64,000 nucleotides of DNA, taken from NCBI GenBank assembly GCA_963676075.2, contig CAXXNZ010000003.1, forward strand, positions 62,001 through 126,000, written 5' to 3'. Made by a program: the position numbers and the translations under genes. A model generated the notes under the pieces. It was not told the origin of the DNA. It worked only from the letters and a program-made list of their open reading frames with translations, and made no database searches. Shown here piece by piece: positions 1 through 8,395 of the stretch. This stretch comes from JAHJQZ01 sp963676075. Lineage in GTDB: Bacteria > Pseudomonadota > Alphaproteobacteria > Rhizobiales > Devosiaceae. Every line of letters starts with the position of its first letter. Position 1 is the first letter of the stretch.

Positions 1-348
1 ACGGCTGTCGGTTTCGCGGTGTCGCACGGCTTTTACACCCGCATGATCCTCGGCAATGAAAAGGCCGATCCGGTGCTGCTCAACCTCAGCGGCGCGGCTC
101 ATTTCATCATCGGCATGCTGGTCCTGGTCAATCATTTCCGTTTCGGTTCGATCGCCGAAGGCGCGGTAACCCTGGTCGGCATCGCCGCTGCCCTTAAGGG
201 CGCGGCGCTGATCGCGGTGCCGGAGATGACGCTCAAATCGCCCAAGACGGTCGGCGGGGCGCTGACCGGCTCGACCGCCGGCTTCGGGCTGGCGGGTCTT
301 TATCTTTCCTTCGTCGGCTATTGGCCGCTCGTTTCTGGCGCAAATTAG
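1..348 (+). CDS. Small integral membrane protein, 5' end outside window
   Basis: The frame is open from the first base, so the gene probably starts upstream; an internal GTG lies at 19. The visible part (115 residues) has three or four hydrophobic stretches separated by short polar turns, including segments rich in Ile, Gly and Ala and a C-terminal Gly/Leu/Tyr-rich helix, which suggests a small multi-pass inner-membrane protein. I do not recognise a named family. It ends 8 bases before preA, whose ribosome binding site overlaps its stop, so the two are probably co-transcribed. In many genomes preT (the flavin/Fe-S partner of PreA) sits just upstream of preA; it is not in this window and may lie further left. 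Confidence 0.6.
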   Translation, partial: TAVGFAVSHGFYTRMILGNEKADPVLLNLSGAAHFIIGMLVLVNHFRFGSIAEGAVTLVGIAAALKGAALIAVPEMTLKSPKTVGGALTGSTAGFGLAGLYLSFVGYWPLVSGAN

Positions 349-356
349 GGGGTTCC

Positions 357-1679
357 ATGGCAGACCTTTCAAGCACCTTTGTCGGTATCAAGTCTCCGAA
401 CCCGTTCTGGCTCGCTTCGGCGCCGCCGACCGACAAAGCCTATAATGTCGAACGGGCCTTCAAGGCCGGCTGGGGCGGGGTCGTCTGGAAGACCCTCGGC
501 GAAGACGGTCCGCCGGTCGTCAACGTCAACGGCCCGCGTTATGGCGCCATCTGGTCCGGCGACCGCCGGTTGATCGGGCTCAACAACATCGAGCTGATCA
601 CCGACCGGCCGCTGCAGCTCAACCTTCAGGAAATCAAGCAGATCAAGAAGGACTGGCCCGACCGTGCTGTGGTCGTCTCGTTGATGGTGCCCTGCGAGGA
701 GCACGCCTGGAAAGCCATTCTGCCGCTGGTCGAGGAGACCGGTGCCGACGGGATCGAACTCAACTTCGGATGCCCGCACGGCATGTCCGAACGCGGCATG
801 GGCGCCGCCGTCGGCCAGGTTCCCGAATATGTCGAGATGGTCACGCGCTGGTGCAAGGCCAACACGCGCATGCCGGTCATCGTCAAGCTGACGCCCAACA
901 TCACCGACGTTCGCTATTCGGCCCGCGCCGCCAAGAAGGGCGGAGCGGATGCGGTCTCGCTGATCAACACCATCAACTCGATCACCGGTGTCGATCTCGA
1001 CAGTTTCGCGCCGTCACCGACCATCGACGGCAAAGGCAGCCACGGCGGCTATTGCGGTCCGGCGGTCAAGCCGATCGCTTTGCACATGGTGGCCGAGATC
1101 GCTGCAGATCCCGAGATGGATGGCCTGCCGATTTCCGGTATCGGCGGAATCACCACCTGGCGCGACGCCGCCGAATTCATGGCGCTCGGCGCCTCCAACG
1201 TGCAGGTGTGCACGGCAGTGATGACCTATGGCTTCAAGATCGTCGACGAGATGATTTCGGGGCTCTCCAACTGGATGGACGAAAAGGGGCACGCATCGGT
1301 CGACGACGTGGTTGGCCGCGCCGTGCCCAATGTGTCCAAGTGGGAGCATCTCAACCTCAACTACATCACCAAGGCTCATATCGACGAGGAAAAGTGCATC
1401 GAATGCGGCCGTTGCCACATCGCCTGCGAGGACACCTCGCACCAGGCGATCACCAATACCAAGGACGGCAAGCGCCATTTCGAGGTGATCGACGCCGAAT
1501 GTGTTGGCTGTAATCTCTGCGTTAACGTGTGCCCGGTCGAGGATTGCATCACCATGGTGCCGATGGCGCCTGGCTCGGTCGATCCGCGTACAAACCGCAA
1601 GGTCGAGGCCGGTTATGCCAACTGGACGACGCATCCGAACAATCCCGGATCGGTGTGCTTCCCGGAGCCGGCGGAATAG
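357..1679 (+). CDS. preA: NAD-dependent dihydropyrimidine dehydrogenase, subunit PreA
   Basis: This is the first enzyme of reductive pyrimidine breakdown, reducing uracil or thymine to the dihydro form with the PreT subunit. The 440-residue protein has an N-terminal FMN-binding TIM barrel of the dihydroorotate dehydrogenase type. Its active-site loop reads FGCPHGMSERGMG, where the Cys is the family's catalytic acid. Two CxxCxxC-type ferredoxin clusters follow near residues 347-360 (CIECGRCHIAC) and 382-396 (CVGCNLCVNVC). I chose the ATG at 357 because an AGGGGG Shine-Dalgarno lies at 347-352; the frame extends upstream to a poor start at 321. It is the head of the pyrimidine locus in this window, although unrelated genes separate it from the rest. 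Confidence 0.95.
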   Translation: MADLSSTFVGIKSPNPFWLASAPPTDKAYNVERAFKAGWGGVVWKTLGEDGPPVVNVNGPRYGAIWSGDRRLIGLNNIELITDRPLQLNLQEIKQIKKDWPDRAVVVSLMVPCEEHAWKAILPLVEETGADGIELNFGCPHGMSERGMGAAVGQVPEYVEMVTRWCKANTRMPVIVKLTPNITDVRYSARAAKKGGADAVSLINTINSITGVDLDSFAPSPTIDGKGSHGGYCGPAVKPIALHMVAEIAADPEMDGLPISGIGGITTWRDAAEFMALGASNVQVCTAVMTYGFKIVDEMISGLSNWMDEKGHASVDDVVGRAVPNVSKWEHLNLNYITKAHIDEEKCIECGRCHIACEDTSHQAITNTKDGKRHFEVIDAECVGCNLCVNVCPVEDCITMVPMAPGSVDPRTNRKVEAGYANWTTHPNNPGSVCFPEPAE

Positions 1680-1754
1680 CGTCGGGCCAATGCAGCCGGC
1701 GTTTTGCCGACTCGCCTCAACCCCGATAGAACGCGGGAAAGAGGAGGCGTGCAC

Positions 1755-2468
1755 ATGACATATGAGCTTTTCTACTGGCCCGGTCTGCAGGGGCGCGGCG
1801 AATTCGTCCGCCTGGCGCTCGAGGATGCCGGCGCCGACTATGTCGATATGTGCCGTATCAACGGTACGGACGAGATGCAGCGATTGATGAAGGACGGCAA
1901 CGGCGGGGTGTTGCCCTTTGCGCCGCCGTTTTTGCGCGACGACGGTCTCGTTGTCGGTCAGGTGGCGCTGATCCTGTTTCATCTCGGCGGCAAGTTGGGA
2001 CTGGCGCCGGTCGATGTGCAGCAACGCTACTGGACCCAGCAGATCCAACTGACCATCACCGACTTTGTCGCCGAAGTGCATGATACCCATCATCCGCTTG
2101 GGCCGGGCGCCTATTACGAGGACCACAAGCCCGAGGCCCTGCTCTATTCCGAAGCCTTCCGGCGCCACCGCCTGCCGAAATATCTCGGCTGGCTGGAATC
2201 GATCCTTGCCGGCAATGCGGCATCTGGGCCTTGGCTTGTCGGCGATGCGGCAAGCTACGCCGATCTGTCGGTCTTCCAGATGATCGAAGGGCTGAGCCAT
2301 GCCTTCCCCAAGGCAATGACGCGGCTGATGCCGGATTATCCGCGCCTTGCTGGTGTTGCCGACGCCGTACGTGCCCGGCCTGGCATTGCCGCTTATCTCC
2401 AGTCCGACAGGCGAGTTCCGTTCAACAAGGATGGCATTTTCCGCCACTATCCCGAACTCGACGACTGA
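1755..2468 (+). CDS. Glutathione S-transferase family protein
   Basis: A 237-residue protein with a thioredoxin-fold GST N-terminus (starting TYELFYWPGLQGRGEFVRLA, the Sigma/Pi-like pattern with a Tyr near residue 7 that could activate glutathione) and an all-helical C-terminal half containing the family's YADLSVFQ helix near residues 175-182. It probably conjugates or reduces electrophiles with glutathione in the cytoplasm; the substrate cannot be read from sequence. The start at 1755 is supported by GAGGAGG at 1741-1747; an in-frame upstream start at 1704 has no such site. It follows preA in the same direction after 75 bases. A functional link to pyrimidine breakdown is not evident. Confidence 0.85.
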   Translation: MTYELFYWPGLQGRGEFVRLALEDAGADYVDMCRINGTDEMQRLMKDGNGGVLPFAPPFLRDDGLVVGQVALILFHLGGKLGLAPVDVQQRYWTQQIQLTITDFVAEVHDTHHPLGPGAYYEDHKPEALLYSEAFRRHRLPKYLGWLESILAGNAASGPWLVGDAASYADLSVFQMIEGLSHAFPKAMTRLMPDYPRLAGVADAVRARPGIAAYLQSDRRVPFNKDGIFRHYPELDD

Positions 2469-2551
2469 GCAGGCCGGTGCCCCGTCGCGTGGCGGATTGA
2501 CCGGCGTTCGGCGCCGGGTGAAGCTGCCGGTCCGTTGCCGGGGAGGAACAG

Positions 2552-2965
2552 ATGGCTTTCACCGATCCTGTCGCGTTGATGCCGGTACCGGGAACCGGCA
2601 AATATTGTCTCATCAGGCCGCTCCATTATCAGATCGGCTTTTATGGCTCCGATCTCACGGTCACAGTGCCGGATGGTTTCTTGACCGATCTCGCCTCGGT
2701 GCCGCGGCTGTTCTGGATCGTCGTGCCGCCGTTCAGCCCGGATTATGCCGCTGCGGCGGTGCTGCACGATTATTTGTGCGAGTGGAACGGTGAGATGTTT
2801 TCCAAGATCGTCGCCGATGCCGTTTTCTACGAAGCCCTGAAGGTGCTCGGTGTGCCAACCTGGCGCGCTATCCTCATGTATGCAGCGGTCCGCGCCTGGC
2901 ACATCACGCGCAGCTGGAAGGTCGATCCTGTCGGGGTCGGTTCACCCGGATCGACGACGCCTTGA
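2552..2965 (+). CDS. DUF1353 domain protein
   Basis: A 137-residue protein matching the DUF1353 pattern: a beta-rich N-terminal half, the central stretch PDGFLTDLASVPRLFW, and a conserved helix with HDYLCEW (residues near 68-74). The family is common in tailed phages and in bacterial chromosomes and has no assigned reaction; the conserved His-Asp-Tyr and Asp residues resemble a metal or catalytic site, but this is inference. GGGGAGG at 2539-2545 gives a good ribosome binding site for the ATG at 2552. Its stop overlaps the next start (TGATG at 2963-2967), so it is translationally coupled to the EamA transporter. No other phage genes are nearby, so this is not evidence of a prophage. Confidence 0.75.
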   Translation: MAFTDPVALMPVPGTGKYCLIRPLHYQIGFYGSDLTVTVPDGFLTDLASVPRLFWIVVPPFSPDYAAAAVLHDYLCEWNGEMFSKIVADAVFYEALKVLGVPTWRAILMYAAVRAWHITRSWKVDPVGVGSPGSTTP

Positions 2966-3921
2966 TGAGCGCTGCGCCCGCTACCCGAACACGCCGGATG
3001 CCGGCCAGCGAAAAGCTCAAGGGGCATCTCGCCATGCTCCTGTTCTCGGTGCTGATCGCCGCGTCGTTCTCGTTCGGCAAACTGGTGACGCCCTATATCG
3101 CCCCGGCCCCGCTCAACGCCGCTCGCTTCCTGTTGGGTGCCGCGATCGTGGGCGTGATGGCCTTCGGCATGCGGCGGATACCCTTTTCCGTGCCGGCGGC
3201 GCCCTGGCGCTACGCCGTCATGGGCGGGCTGATGGCCTATTACTTCCTCACCATGTTCATTGCGCTTGGAATCACGGCGCCGGTCTCGACCAGCGCCGTG
3301 TTCACGCTGATGCCGATCCTGACCGGGTTTTTCGGCTATCTCATCCTCAGGCAGGTGGTGCGGCCTATGATGGCACTGAGCCTGGTGTTCGCCGGACTCG
3401 GTTCAATCTGGGTGATCTTTCGCGGCGATGTGAACGCGCTGCTGAGCTTCGATGTCGGGCCAGGCGAGATGATCTATTTCACCGGCTGCATTGCCCACGC
3501 TATTTATGCGCCACTGATCAGCCGCTTCCACCGTGGCGAACCGATCATGGTGATGACCTTTTTCACCCTGTTGGCAACCGCTCTTTGGTCGGTGCTGTTC
3601 GGGCTCGGCGACATCGCACAGACCGACTGGTTTCACCTGCCGGCGATCGTCTGGCTGGTCCTTGCCTTTCTCGCTGTCTTCCCGACGGCGGCGACCTTCC
3701 TGCTCATCCAGTACGCCAATCTCAGGCTCCCCGCGTCCAAGGCGCTGGCCTATGGCTATCTGGTGCCGGTCAATGTCATCGTCATCGAGGGGCTTAGCGG
3801 CCATGGCTGGGTCAGCCTGCCGGTGATGCTCGGCGCGTTGGTGACCTGCCTGGCGCTGGTGGTTCTTTATTTTGCCCGCGAGGAAAAGCCTCCTGTACGA
3901 GCCGAGTCGGAAAAGGCTTAA
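2965..3921 (+). CDS. EamA/DMT-family transporter
   Basis: A 318-residue polytopic protein with about ten hydrophobic helices arranged as two repeated five-helix EamA halves, the usual size of the drug/metabolite transporter family. It most likely exports or exchanges a small metabolite across the inner membrane; the substrate is unknown. The ATG at 2965 shares a base with the preceding stop codon. An in-frame TTG directly before it is an artefactual alternative. The TAA stop at 3919-3921 overlaps, tail to tail, the stop of the NYN gene on the other strand, so the two genes converge with no space for a conventional terminator. Confidence 0.88.
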   Translation: MSAAPATRTRRMPASEKLKGHLAMLLFSVLIAASFSFGKLVTPYIAPAPLNAARFLLGAAIVGVMAFGMRRIPFSVPAAPWRYAVMGGLMAYYFLTMFIALGITAPVSTSAVFTLMPILTGFFGYLILRQVVRPMMALSLVFAGLGSIWVIFRGDVNALLSFDVGPGEMIYFTGCIAHAIYAPLISRFHRGEPIMVMTFFTLLATALWSVLFGLGDIAQTDWFHLPAIVWLVLAFLAVFPTAATFLLIQYANLRLPASKALAYGYLVPVNVIVIEGLSGHGWVSLPVMLGALVTCLALVVLYFAREEKPPVRAESEKA

Positions 3922-4649
3922 GCTACGTCACGCTTCAGCGTTTTGGGGCGGGGCGAGACGCGGATGGCGGTGCCTTCACCGGTCTCGGTCACCAGCCCAT
4001 ACCAGTTGAGGGCTTTTCTGAGCCTCCCCTTGGCGAGACTTGCGGCGAGTTCGGGGTGTTCCTGCTTGAGGACGTAGCCGAGCCGCGACAGGGGGACCGA
4101 CCCTTCGGCTTCCGCACGGGCAAGCCTTGCCACCAGGTTGCGCAGCTGATCGACCTGTTTCACCGACAAAGCGGTTGGCGCCGGCTTCGGTCCCGCCGCC
4201 GGCTCGCTGGACTTGGGCAGCGCGATGAAACGATCGAAGGCACGGCTGAGGGCGTCGGAGGCGCCTTCGCGCCCGATGCCGACGGCGATGCGGCCCGAGG
4301 CGGTGATGGCGCGGGCCAGCGGGGCAAAATCGGAATCGGAAGAAACGATGACGATCATTTCAGCGGCGTCGGCATGGATCAGTTCCATCGCTTCGATGGT
4401 CAGGGCGATGTCCGAGCCATTTTTGGTGCCAGTGCCGAGCACCATTTCGGCACTGCCGCCATTATCGCGACACACGGCGAGCCAGCCGGCATGGCCCGGA
4501 TTGGTGAAGTTGCCGAAGCAGGTCAGGATGCGTGCATCGCCAAGCCCGTCAAATATCCGGGCAATGGCCGGCCAGTTGTCGGCGCTTATGTTTTCGGCGT
4601 CGACGAGAATAGCAATTCGCTGTGAAGGTTTGCGATCCGAAGTCTCCAT
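3918..4649 (-). CDS. NYN-domain (LabA/DUF88-like) protein with C-terminal LOTUS domain
   Basis: A 243-residue protein. The N-terminal two thirds is a PIN-like NYN domain with its acidic residues in order: ILVDAEN near residues 12-18, then a central IVSSDSDFAPLA block. These Asp residues bind metal in the family and suggest an RNase or RNA-binding role. The last 70 residues (from the VDQLRNLVARL stretch) look like an OST-HTH/LOTUS module, an RNA-binding winged helix often paired with NYN domains. I chose the ATG at 4649; a TTG nine codons upstream is possible. It is monocistronic and convergent with the EamA gene. The target RNA is unknown. Confidence 0.85.
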   Translation of the reverse strand: METSDRKPSQRIAILVDAENISADNWPAIARIFDGLGDARILTCFGNFTNPGHAGWLAVCRDNGGSAEMVLGTGTKNGSDIALTIEAMELIHADAAEMIVIVSSDSDFAPLARAITASGRIAVGIGREGASDALSRAFDRFIALPKSSEPAAGPKPAPTALSVKQVDQLRNLVARLARAEAEGSVPLSRLGYVLKQEHPELAASLAKGRLRKALNWYGLVTETGEGTAIRVSPRPKTLKRDVA

Positions 4650-4746
4650 GCGGCAAGTATCGCGCCTGAGAATCAAGAGATCGTTTACCAGTTTTGCAGG
4701 CGCGATTTATGGTTAGCAAAGGGTAAACCGCTTAGCTTCGTCCGTG

Positions 4747-5415
4747 TCACTGGCTGTGCGCCAGTTGTTTGACGTTCTTGGGTGCAAGCCCGCTGAGAAA
4801 CAACTGGTCGAGCAGACGGGCCGCGTCGTCAAAGCGCCCCTCGCCCGCAAAATCCGACCCGAGTACCGCCCTGACCTGCACGTCGAAATCGGCGTAGTGC
4901 TGGGTGGTGGCCCAGATAGCGAACAACAGGTGCCGTGGATCGACCCGCACCAGCCGGCCTTCGGCCATCCAGCGCTTGAGAATGATGACCTTCTCGTCGA
5001 CCAGTTGTCGGAGCTCGGTCTCGAGCAGCTCCATGATGCGCGGCGCGCCTTGCAGAATCTCGTTGGCGAACAGGCGGCTTTCGCGCGGATAATCGCGCGC
5101 CATTTCCAGCTTGCGGCGGATATAGGAGCGGATTTCGGGCAGGGGTTCGCCATCCGGATTGATGGCGCGCAGGGGGTCGAGCCAGGTGTCGAGCAGGCGC
5201 TCGATGAGCGCCTTGTGGATGTCTTCCTTGCGGCCGAAATAGTACAAGAGGTTGGGTTTGGACATGCCGGCGGCCTCGGCAATCTGGTCGATCGTCGCGC
5301 CGCGGAACCCATGGGTCGAGAACACATCAAGCGCTGCCTCGAGGATCAGCTCGCGCTTTTCGCGCTGGATGCGCGTCTGCGGCCGTCCGGCGCTGGATGC
5401 CTTGCCTTTTGTCAC
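4747..5415 (-). CDS. rutR: RutR-like TetR family regulator of pyrimidine catabolism
   Basis: A 222-residue TetR-type repressor. The N-terminal helix-turn-helix spans about residues 25-70, including the IDQIAEAAGMSKPNLLYYF recognition region. The ligand-binding half keeps the RutR-family signatures YIRRKLEMARDYPRESRLF and IWATTQHYADF. E. coli RutR is released from DNA by uracil or thymine. Its position beside a reductive pyrimidine locus, divergent from the aminotransferase operon, fits a uracil-responsive repressor. Translation starts at a GTG (5415) preceded by AGGAG on the minus strand. The 151-base divergent gap holds a RutR-like palindrome at 5477-5492 and a weaker one at 5434-5449 that could serve autoregulation. 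Confidence 0.9.
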   Translation of the reverse strand: MTKGKASSAGRPQTRIQREKRELILEAALDVFSTHGFRGATIDQIAEAAGMSKPNLLYYFGRKEDIHKALIERLLDTWLDPLRAINPDGEPLPEIRSYIRRKLEMARDYPRESRLFANEILQGAPRIMELLETELRQLVDEKVIILKRWMAEGRLVRVDPRHLLFAIWATTQHYADFDVQVRAVLGSDFAGEGRFDDAARLLDQLFLSGLAPKNVKQLAHSQ

Positions 5416-5476
5416 ACTTACTCCTGCCGGTCTGCTACCAATTAGTCCTTGATTGCCGTGCCGGGAATGTTAACAT

Positions 5477-5492
5477 TTTTCCAACTGGTCAA
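5477..5492. promoter_or_regulatory. Candidate RutR operator
   Basis: The 16-base sequence TTTTCCAACTGGTCAA matches the E. coli RutR consensus TTGACCA-NN-TGGTCAA with a perfect right half-site and two mismatches in the left. It lies 75 bases before the GTG of the aminotransferase operon and 61 bases before the rutR start, inside the divergent promoter. Function is inferred from the match and the position. Confidence 0.6.
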
Positions 5493-5566
5493 AAAACGCC
5501 ATAGCATGTTGCCGGGGCTTCTCCAACACTCAGACCAGGACCGTACCAAACCGAGAGGGACCCTCC

Positions 5567-6895
5567 GTGTCGGATCGTCATGATGTTGCGCCCAATGATC
5601 TGAGCGCGTTCTGGATGCCGTTTACGGCGAACCGTCAGTTCAAGAAGGCGCCGCGCATGTTCGTTGGCGCCAAGGACATGTATTACACGACCTCCGATGG
5701 CCGCCAGGTGCTCGACGGCACGGCAGGGCTGTGGTGCGTCAACGCCGGGCACACCCGCCCGAAAATCACCGAGGCAATCCAGAAACAGGCCGCCGAACTC
5801 GATTACGCGCCTGCCTTCCAGATGGGCCATCCCAAGGCATTCGAACTGGCCAACCGGCTGGTCGAAATCTCGCCCGAGGGCATGGATCATGTGTTTTTCA
5901 CCAATTCCGGCTCGGAAAGCGTCGATACGGCCCTCAAGATCGCGCTCGCCTATCAGCGCGTGAAGGGACAAGGCACGCGCACACGGCTGATCGGCCGCGA
6001 GCGCGCCTATCACGGCGTCAATTTCGGTGGCATCTCCGTCGGCGGCATCGTCGGCAACAGGAAGCTCTACGGCACGCTGCTGACCGGCGTCGACCATATG
6101 CCGCACACCCATTTGATCGACAAGAACGCCTTTACCCGCGGCGAACCCGAGCACGGCGCGGACCTTGCCGACGAGCTTGAGCGCATCGTTGCGCTGCATG
6201 ACGCCTCGACCATCGCCGCCGTCATCGTCGAACCGGTCGCCGGCTCGACCGGCGTCCTGATCCCGCCCAAGGGCTATCTCAAGAAGCTCCGCGAGATCAC
6301 CAAAAAGCACGGCATCGTCTTGATCTTCGACGAGGTCATCACTGGCTACGGACGTCTGGGCAAGCCGTTCGGCGCCGACTATTTCGGCGTTGTTCCCGAC
6401 ATCATGGTGACGGCCAAGGGGTTGACCAATGGCGTCATCCCGATGGGCGCGGTGTTCACCAGCGATGAGATCCACGATGCCTTCATGTCCGGACCCGAGC
6501 ACCTGATCGAGCTGCCGCACGGCTACACCTATTCGGGCAACCCGATTGCCTCGGCGGCGGGTATCGCGACGCTCGAGACCTACAAGGAAGAAGGTCTGTT
6601 CGAGCGCGGCACCGAACTCGGCCATTACTGGCAGGAGGCGCTGCACTCGCTCAAGGACGCGCCGCATGTCATCGATATCCGCAATATCGGTCTTGTCGGT
6701 GCCATCGAGCTTGACCCGATTGCCGGTGAACCGACAAAACGTGCCTTCGAAGCCTTCATCAAGGCCTTCGAACTGGGCGCCCTGATCCGCACCACCGGCG
6801 ATATCATCGCTCTCAGTCCCCCGCTGATCATCGAGAAAAGCCAGATCGACGAGCTTATCGATATCGTCCGTACCGCCCTGAATGAGGCCCCCTAA
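5567..6895 (+). CDS. Class III omega-amino acid:pyruvate aminotransferase (beta-alanine type)
   Basis: A 442-residue fold-type I PLP enzyme of the class III aminotransferases. Visible features are the N-terminal FWMPFTANRQFKKAPR region typical of omega-amino acid:pyruvate transaminases, the GSESVDTALK cofactor-phosphate loop, IFDEVITGYGR with the Asp that pairs with the pyridine nitrogen, and the Schiff-base Lys at about residue 284 in VTAKGLTNG. In this locus it would convert beta-alanine or beta-aminoisobutyrate, the end products of N-carbamoyl cleavage, to malonate or methylmalonate semialdehyde. The start is a GTG at 5567 with AGAGGGA upstream. It is two bases from mmsA and is the first gene of the RutR-facing operon. 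Confidence 0.92.
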   Translation: MSDRHDVAPNDLSAFWMPFTANRQFKKAPRMFVGAKDMYYTTSDGRQVLDGTAGLWCVNAGHTRPKITEAIQKQAAELDYAPAFQMGHPKAFELANRLVEISPEGMDHVFFTNSGSESVDTALKIALAYQRVKGQGTRTRLIGRERAYHGVNFGGISVGGIVGNRKLYGTLLTGVDHMPHTHLIDKNAFTRGEPEHGADLADELERIVALHDASTIAAVIVEPVAGSTGVLIPPKGYLKKLREITKKHGIVLIFDEVITGYGRLGKPFGADYFGVVPDIMVTAKGLTNGVIPMGAVFTSDEIHDAFMSGPEHLIELPHGYTYSGNPIASAAGIATLETYKEEGLFERGTELGHYWQEALHSLKDAPHVIDIRNIGLVGAIELDPIAGEPTKRAFEAFIKAFELGALIRTTGDIIALSPPLIIEKSQIDELIDIVRTALNEAP

Positions 6896-6897
6896 GT

Positions 6898-8394
6898 ATG
6901 TATGTTCTAGAAAATGCCATCGGCGGCAAGCGCGTGCCTTCCGCTTCCGCCCGTACCTCCGCTGTGTTCAATCCGGCGACCGGCGAGGAAATCGGCAAGG
7001 TGCCGCTCTCCTCGATCGCCGAACTCGATGCGGCGGTACAGAGTGCCAAGGAAGCGCAGCCGGCCTGGGCGGCGCTGACTCCGATGAAGCGGGCAGCGAT
7101 CTTTTTCAAGTTTGCGGAATTGCTTCACAAGCATTCCGACGACATCGCCCGCGAGATCTCGCGCGAGCATGGCAAGACCCACGCGGACGCTCTTGGCGAG
7201 CTGGAACGCGGCATCGAGATCGTCGAGTTCGCCTGCGGGATCCCGCATCTTTTGAAGGGCGAGTATTCCCGCAATGTCGGCCCGAGGATCGACAGCTATT
7301 CCGACCGCCAGCCGCTCGGCGTGGTTGCCGGCATTACGCCGTTCAACTTCCCCGCCATGGTGCCGATGTGGATGTACCCGCTGGCCATCGCCTCCGGCAA
7401 CGCCTTCGTTCTCAAGCCGTCCGAGCGCGATCCGTCGGCGGCGATGCTGGCCTGGGAGCTGTTTATGGAGGCCGGTCTGCCGCCGGGCATCCTCAACATC
7501 GTCCACGGCGACAAGGTGGCGGTCGACGCCATTCTCGATCACCCCGACATCAAGGCGGTCTCGTTCGTCGGCTCGACCCCGATCGCCCATTATGTCTATG
7601 AGCGCGGCACCAAGGCCGGCAAGCGCGTCCAGGCGCTCGGCGGCGCCAAGAACCACATGATCATCATGCCGGACGCCGATCTCGACATGGCCGCCAACGC
7701 GCTGATGGGGGCGGGCTACGGTTCCGCCGGTGAGCGCTGCATGGCGATCGCGGTGGCGGTTCCGGTTGGCGAGAAGACGGCCGATGCTCTGATCGAAAAG
7801 CTCAAGCCGATGGTCGAGAACCTCAAGATCGGTCCGTCCACCGACATGGACGCCGAGATGGGCCCGATCGTCAGCCGCGAGGCGCGCGACCGCATCGCTT
7901 CTTATGTCGATTCCGGTGTCGAGCAGGGCGCCGAACTGGTCGTCGACGGCCGTCCGTTCAAGCTGCAAGGCTACGAGGACGGCTTCTTTATCGGCGGCAC
8001 GCTGTTCGACCGGGTCAAGCCCGACATGAAGATCTACACCGACGAGATCTTCGGGCCGGTGCTGTCGACGGTCCGGGCCGAGAGCTACGATGAGGCGGTC
8101 AACCTCATCCACAGCCATCATTACGGCAACGGCACCGCCATCTTTACCCGCGACGGCGACACGGCGCGGGCCTTTGCCAATGACGTCCAGATCGGCATGG
8201 TCGGGGTCAATGTCCCGATCCCGGTGCCAGTCGCCTACCATTCCTTCGGTGGCTGGAAGGATTCGCTGTTCGGCGACCATTCCATCTACGGGCCGGAGGG
8301 CGTGCATTTCTATACGCGCCTCAAGACCGTCACCACCCGCTGGCCGAGCGGGGTGAAGGAAGGCGCAGTCTTCACCTTCCCGTCGATGAAGTAG
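6898..8394 (+). CDS. mmsA: CoA-acylating (methyl)malonate-semialdehyde dehydrogenase
   Basis: A 498-residue member of the ALDH superfamily, the usual length for MmsA. It oxidises malonate semialdehyde or methylmalonate semialdehyde, with decarboxylation, to acetyl-CoA or propionyl-CoA using NAD and CoA. The family signature GSAGERCMAIAV contains the catalytic Cys (about residue 281), and GITPFNFPAMVPMWMYP forms the cofactor-binding segment. The C-terminal PVPVAYHSFGGWKDSLFGD block is typical of MmsA. It directly follows the aminotransferase (two-base gap), so the two enzymes act in sequence on the beta-amino acid released by pyrimidine breakdown. A valine or myo-inositol role is also known for the family, but the context favours pyrimidines. 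Confidence 0.95.
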   Translation: MYVLENAIGGKRVPSASARTSAVFNPATGEEIGKVPLSSIAELDAAVQSAKEAQPAWAALTPMKRAAIFFKFAELLHKHSDDIAREISREHGKTHADALGELERGIEIVEFACGIPHLLKGEYSRNVGPRIDSYSDRQPLGVVAGITPFNFPAMVPMWMYPLAIASGNAFVLKPSERDPSAAMLAWELFMEAGLPPGILNIVHGDKVAVDAILDHPDIKAVSFVGSTPIAHYVYERGTKAGKRVQALGGAKNHMIIMPDADLDMAANALMGAGYGSAGERCMAIAVAVPVGEKTADALIEKLKPMVENLKIGPSTDMDAEMGPIVSREARDRIASYVDSGVEQGAELVVDGRPFKLQGYEDGFFIGGTLFDRVKPDMKIYTDEIFGPVLSTVRAESYDEAVNLIHSHHYGNGTAIFTRDGDTARAFANDVQIGMVGVNVPIPVPVAYHSFGGWKDSLFGDHSIYGPEGVHFYTRLKTVTTRWPSGVKEGAVFTFPSMK

Positions 8395-8395
8395 T

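Noticed and set aside
1014..2447. 477-codon minus-strand frame opposite preA and the GST gene
   Set aside because: It spans two real genes and an intergenic gap on the other strand and shows no domain.
2552..2965. Prophage signal from DUF1353
   Set aside because: DUF1353 occurs in phages, but no integrase, structural or lysis gene is nearby and the gene is coupled to a chromosomal transporter.
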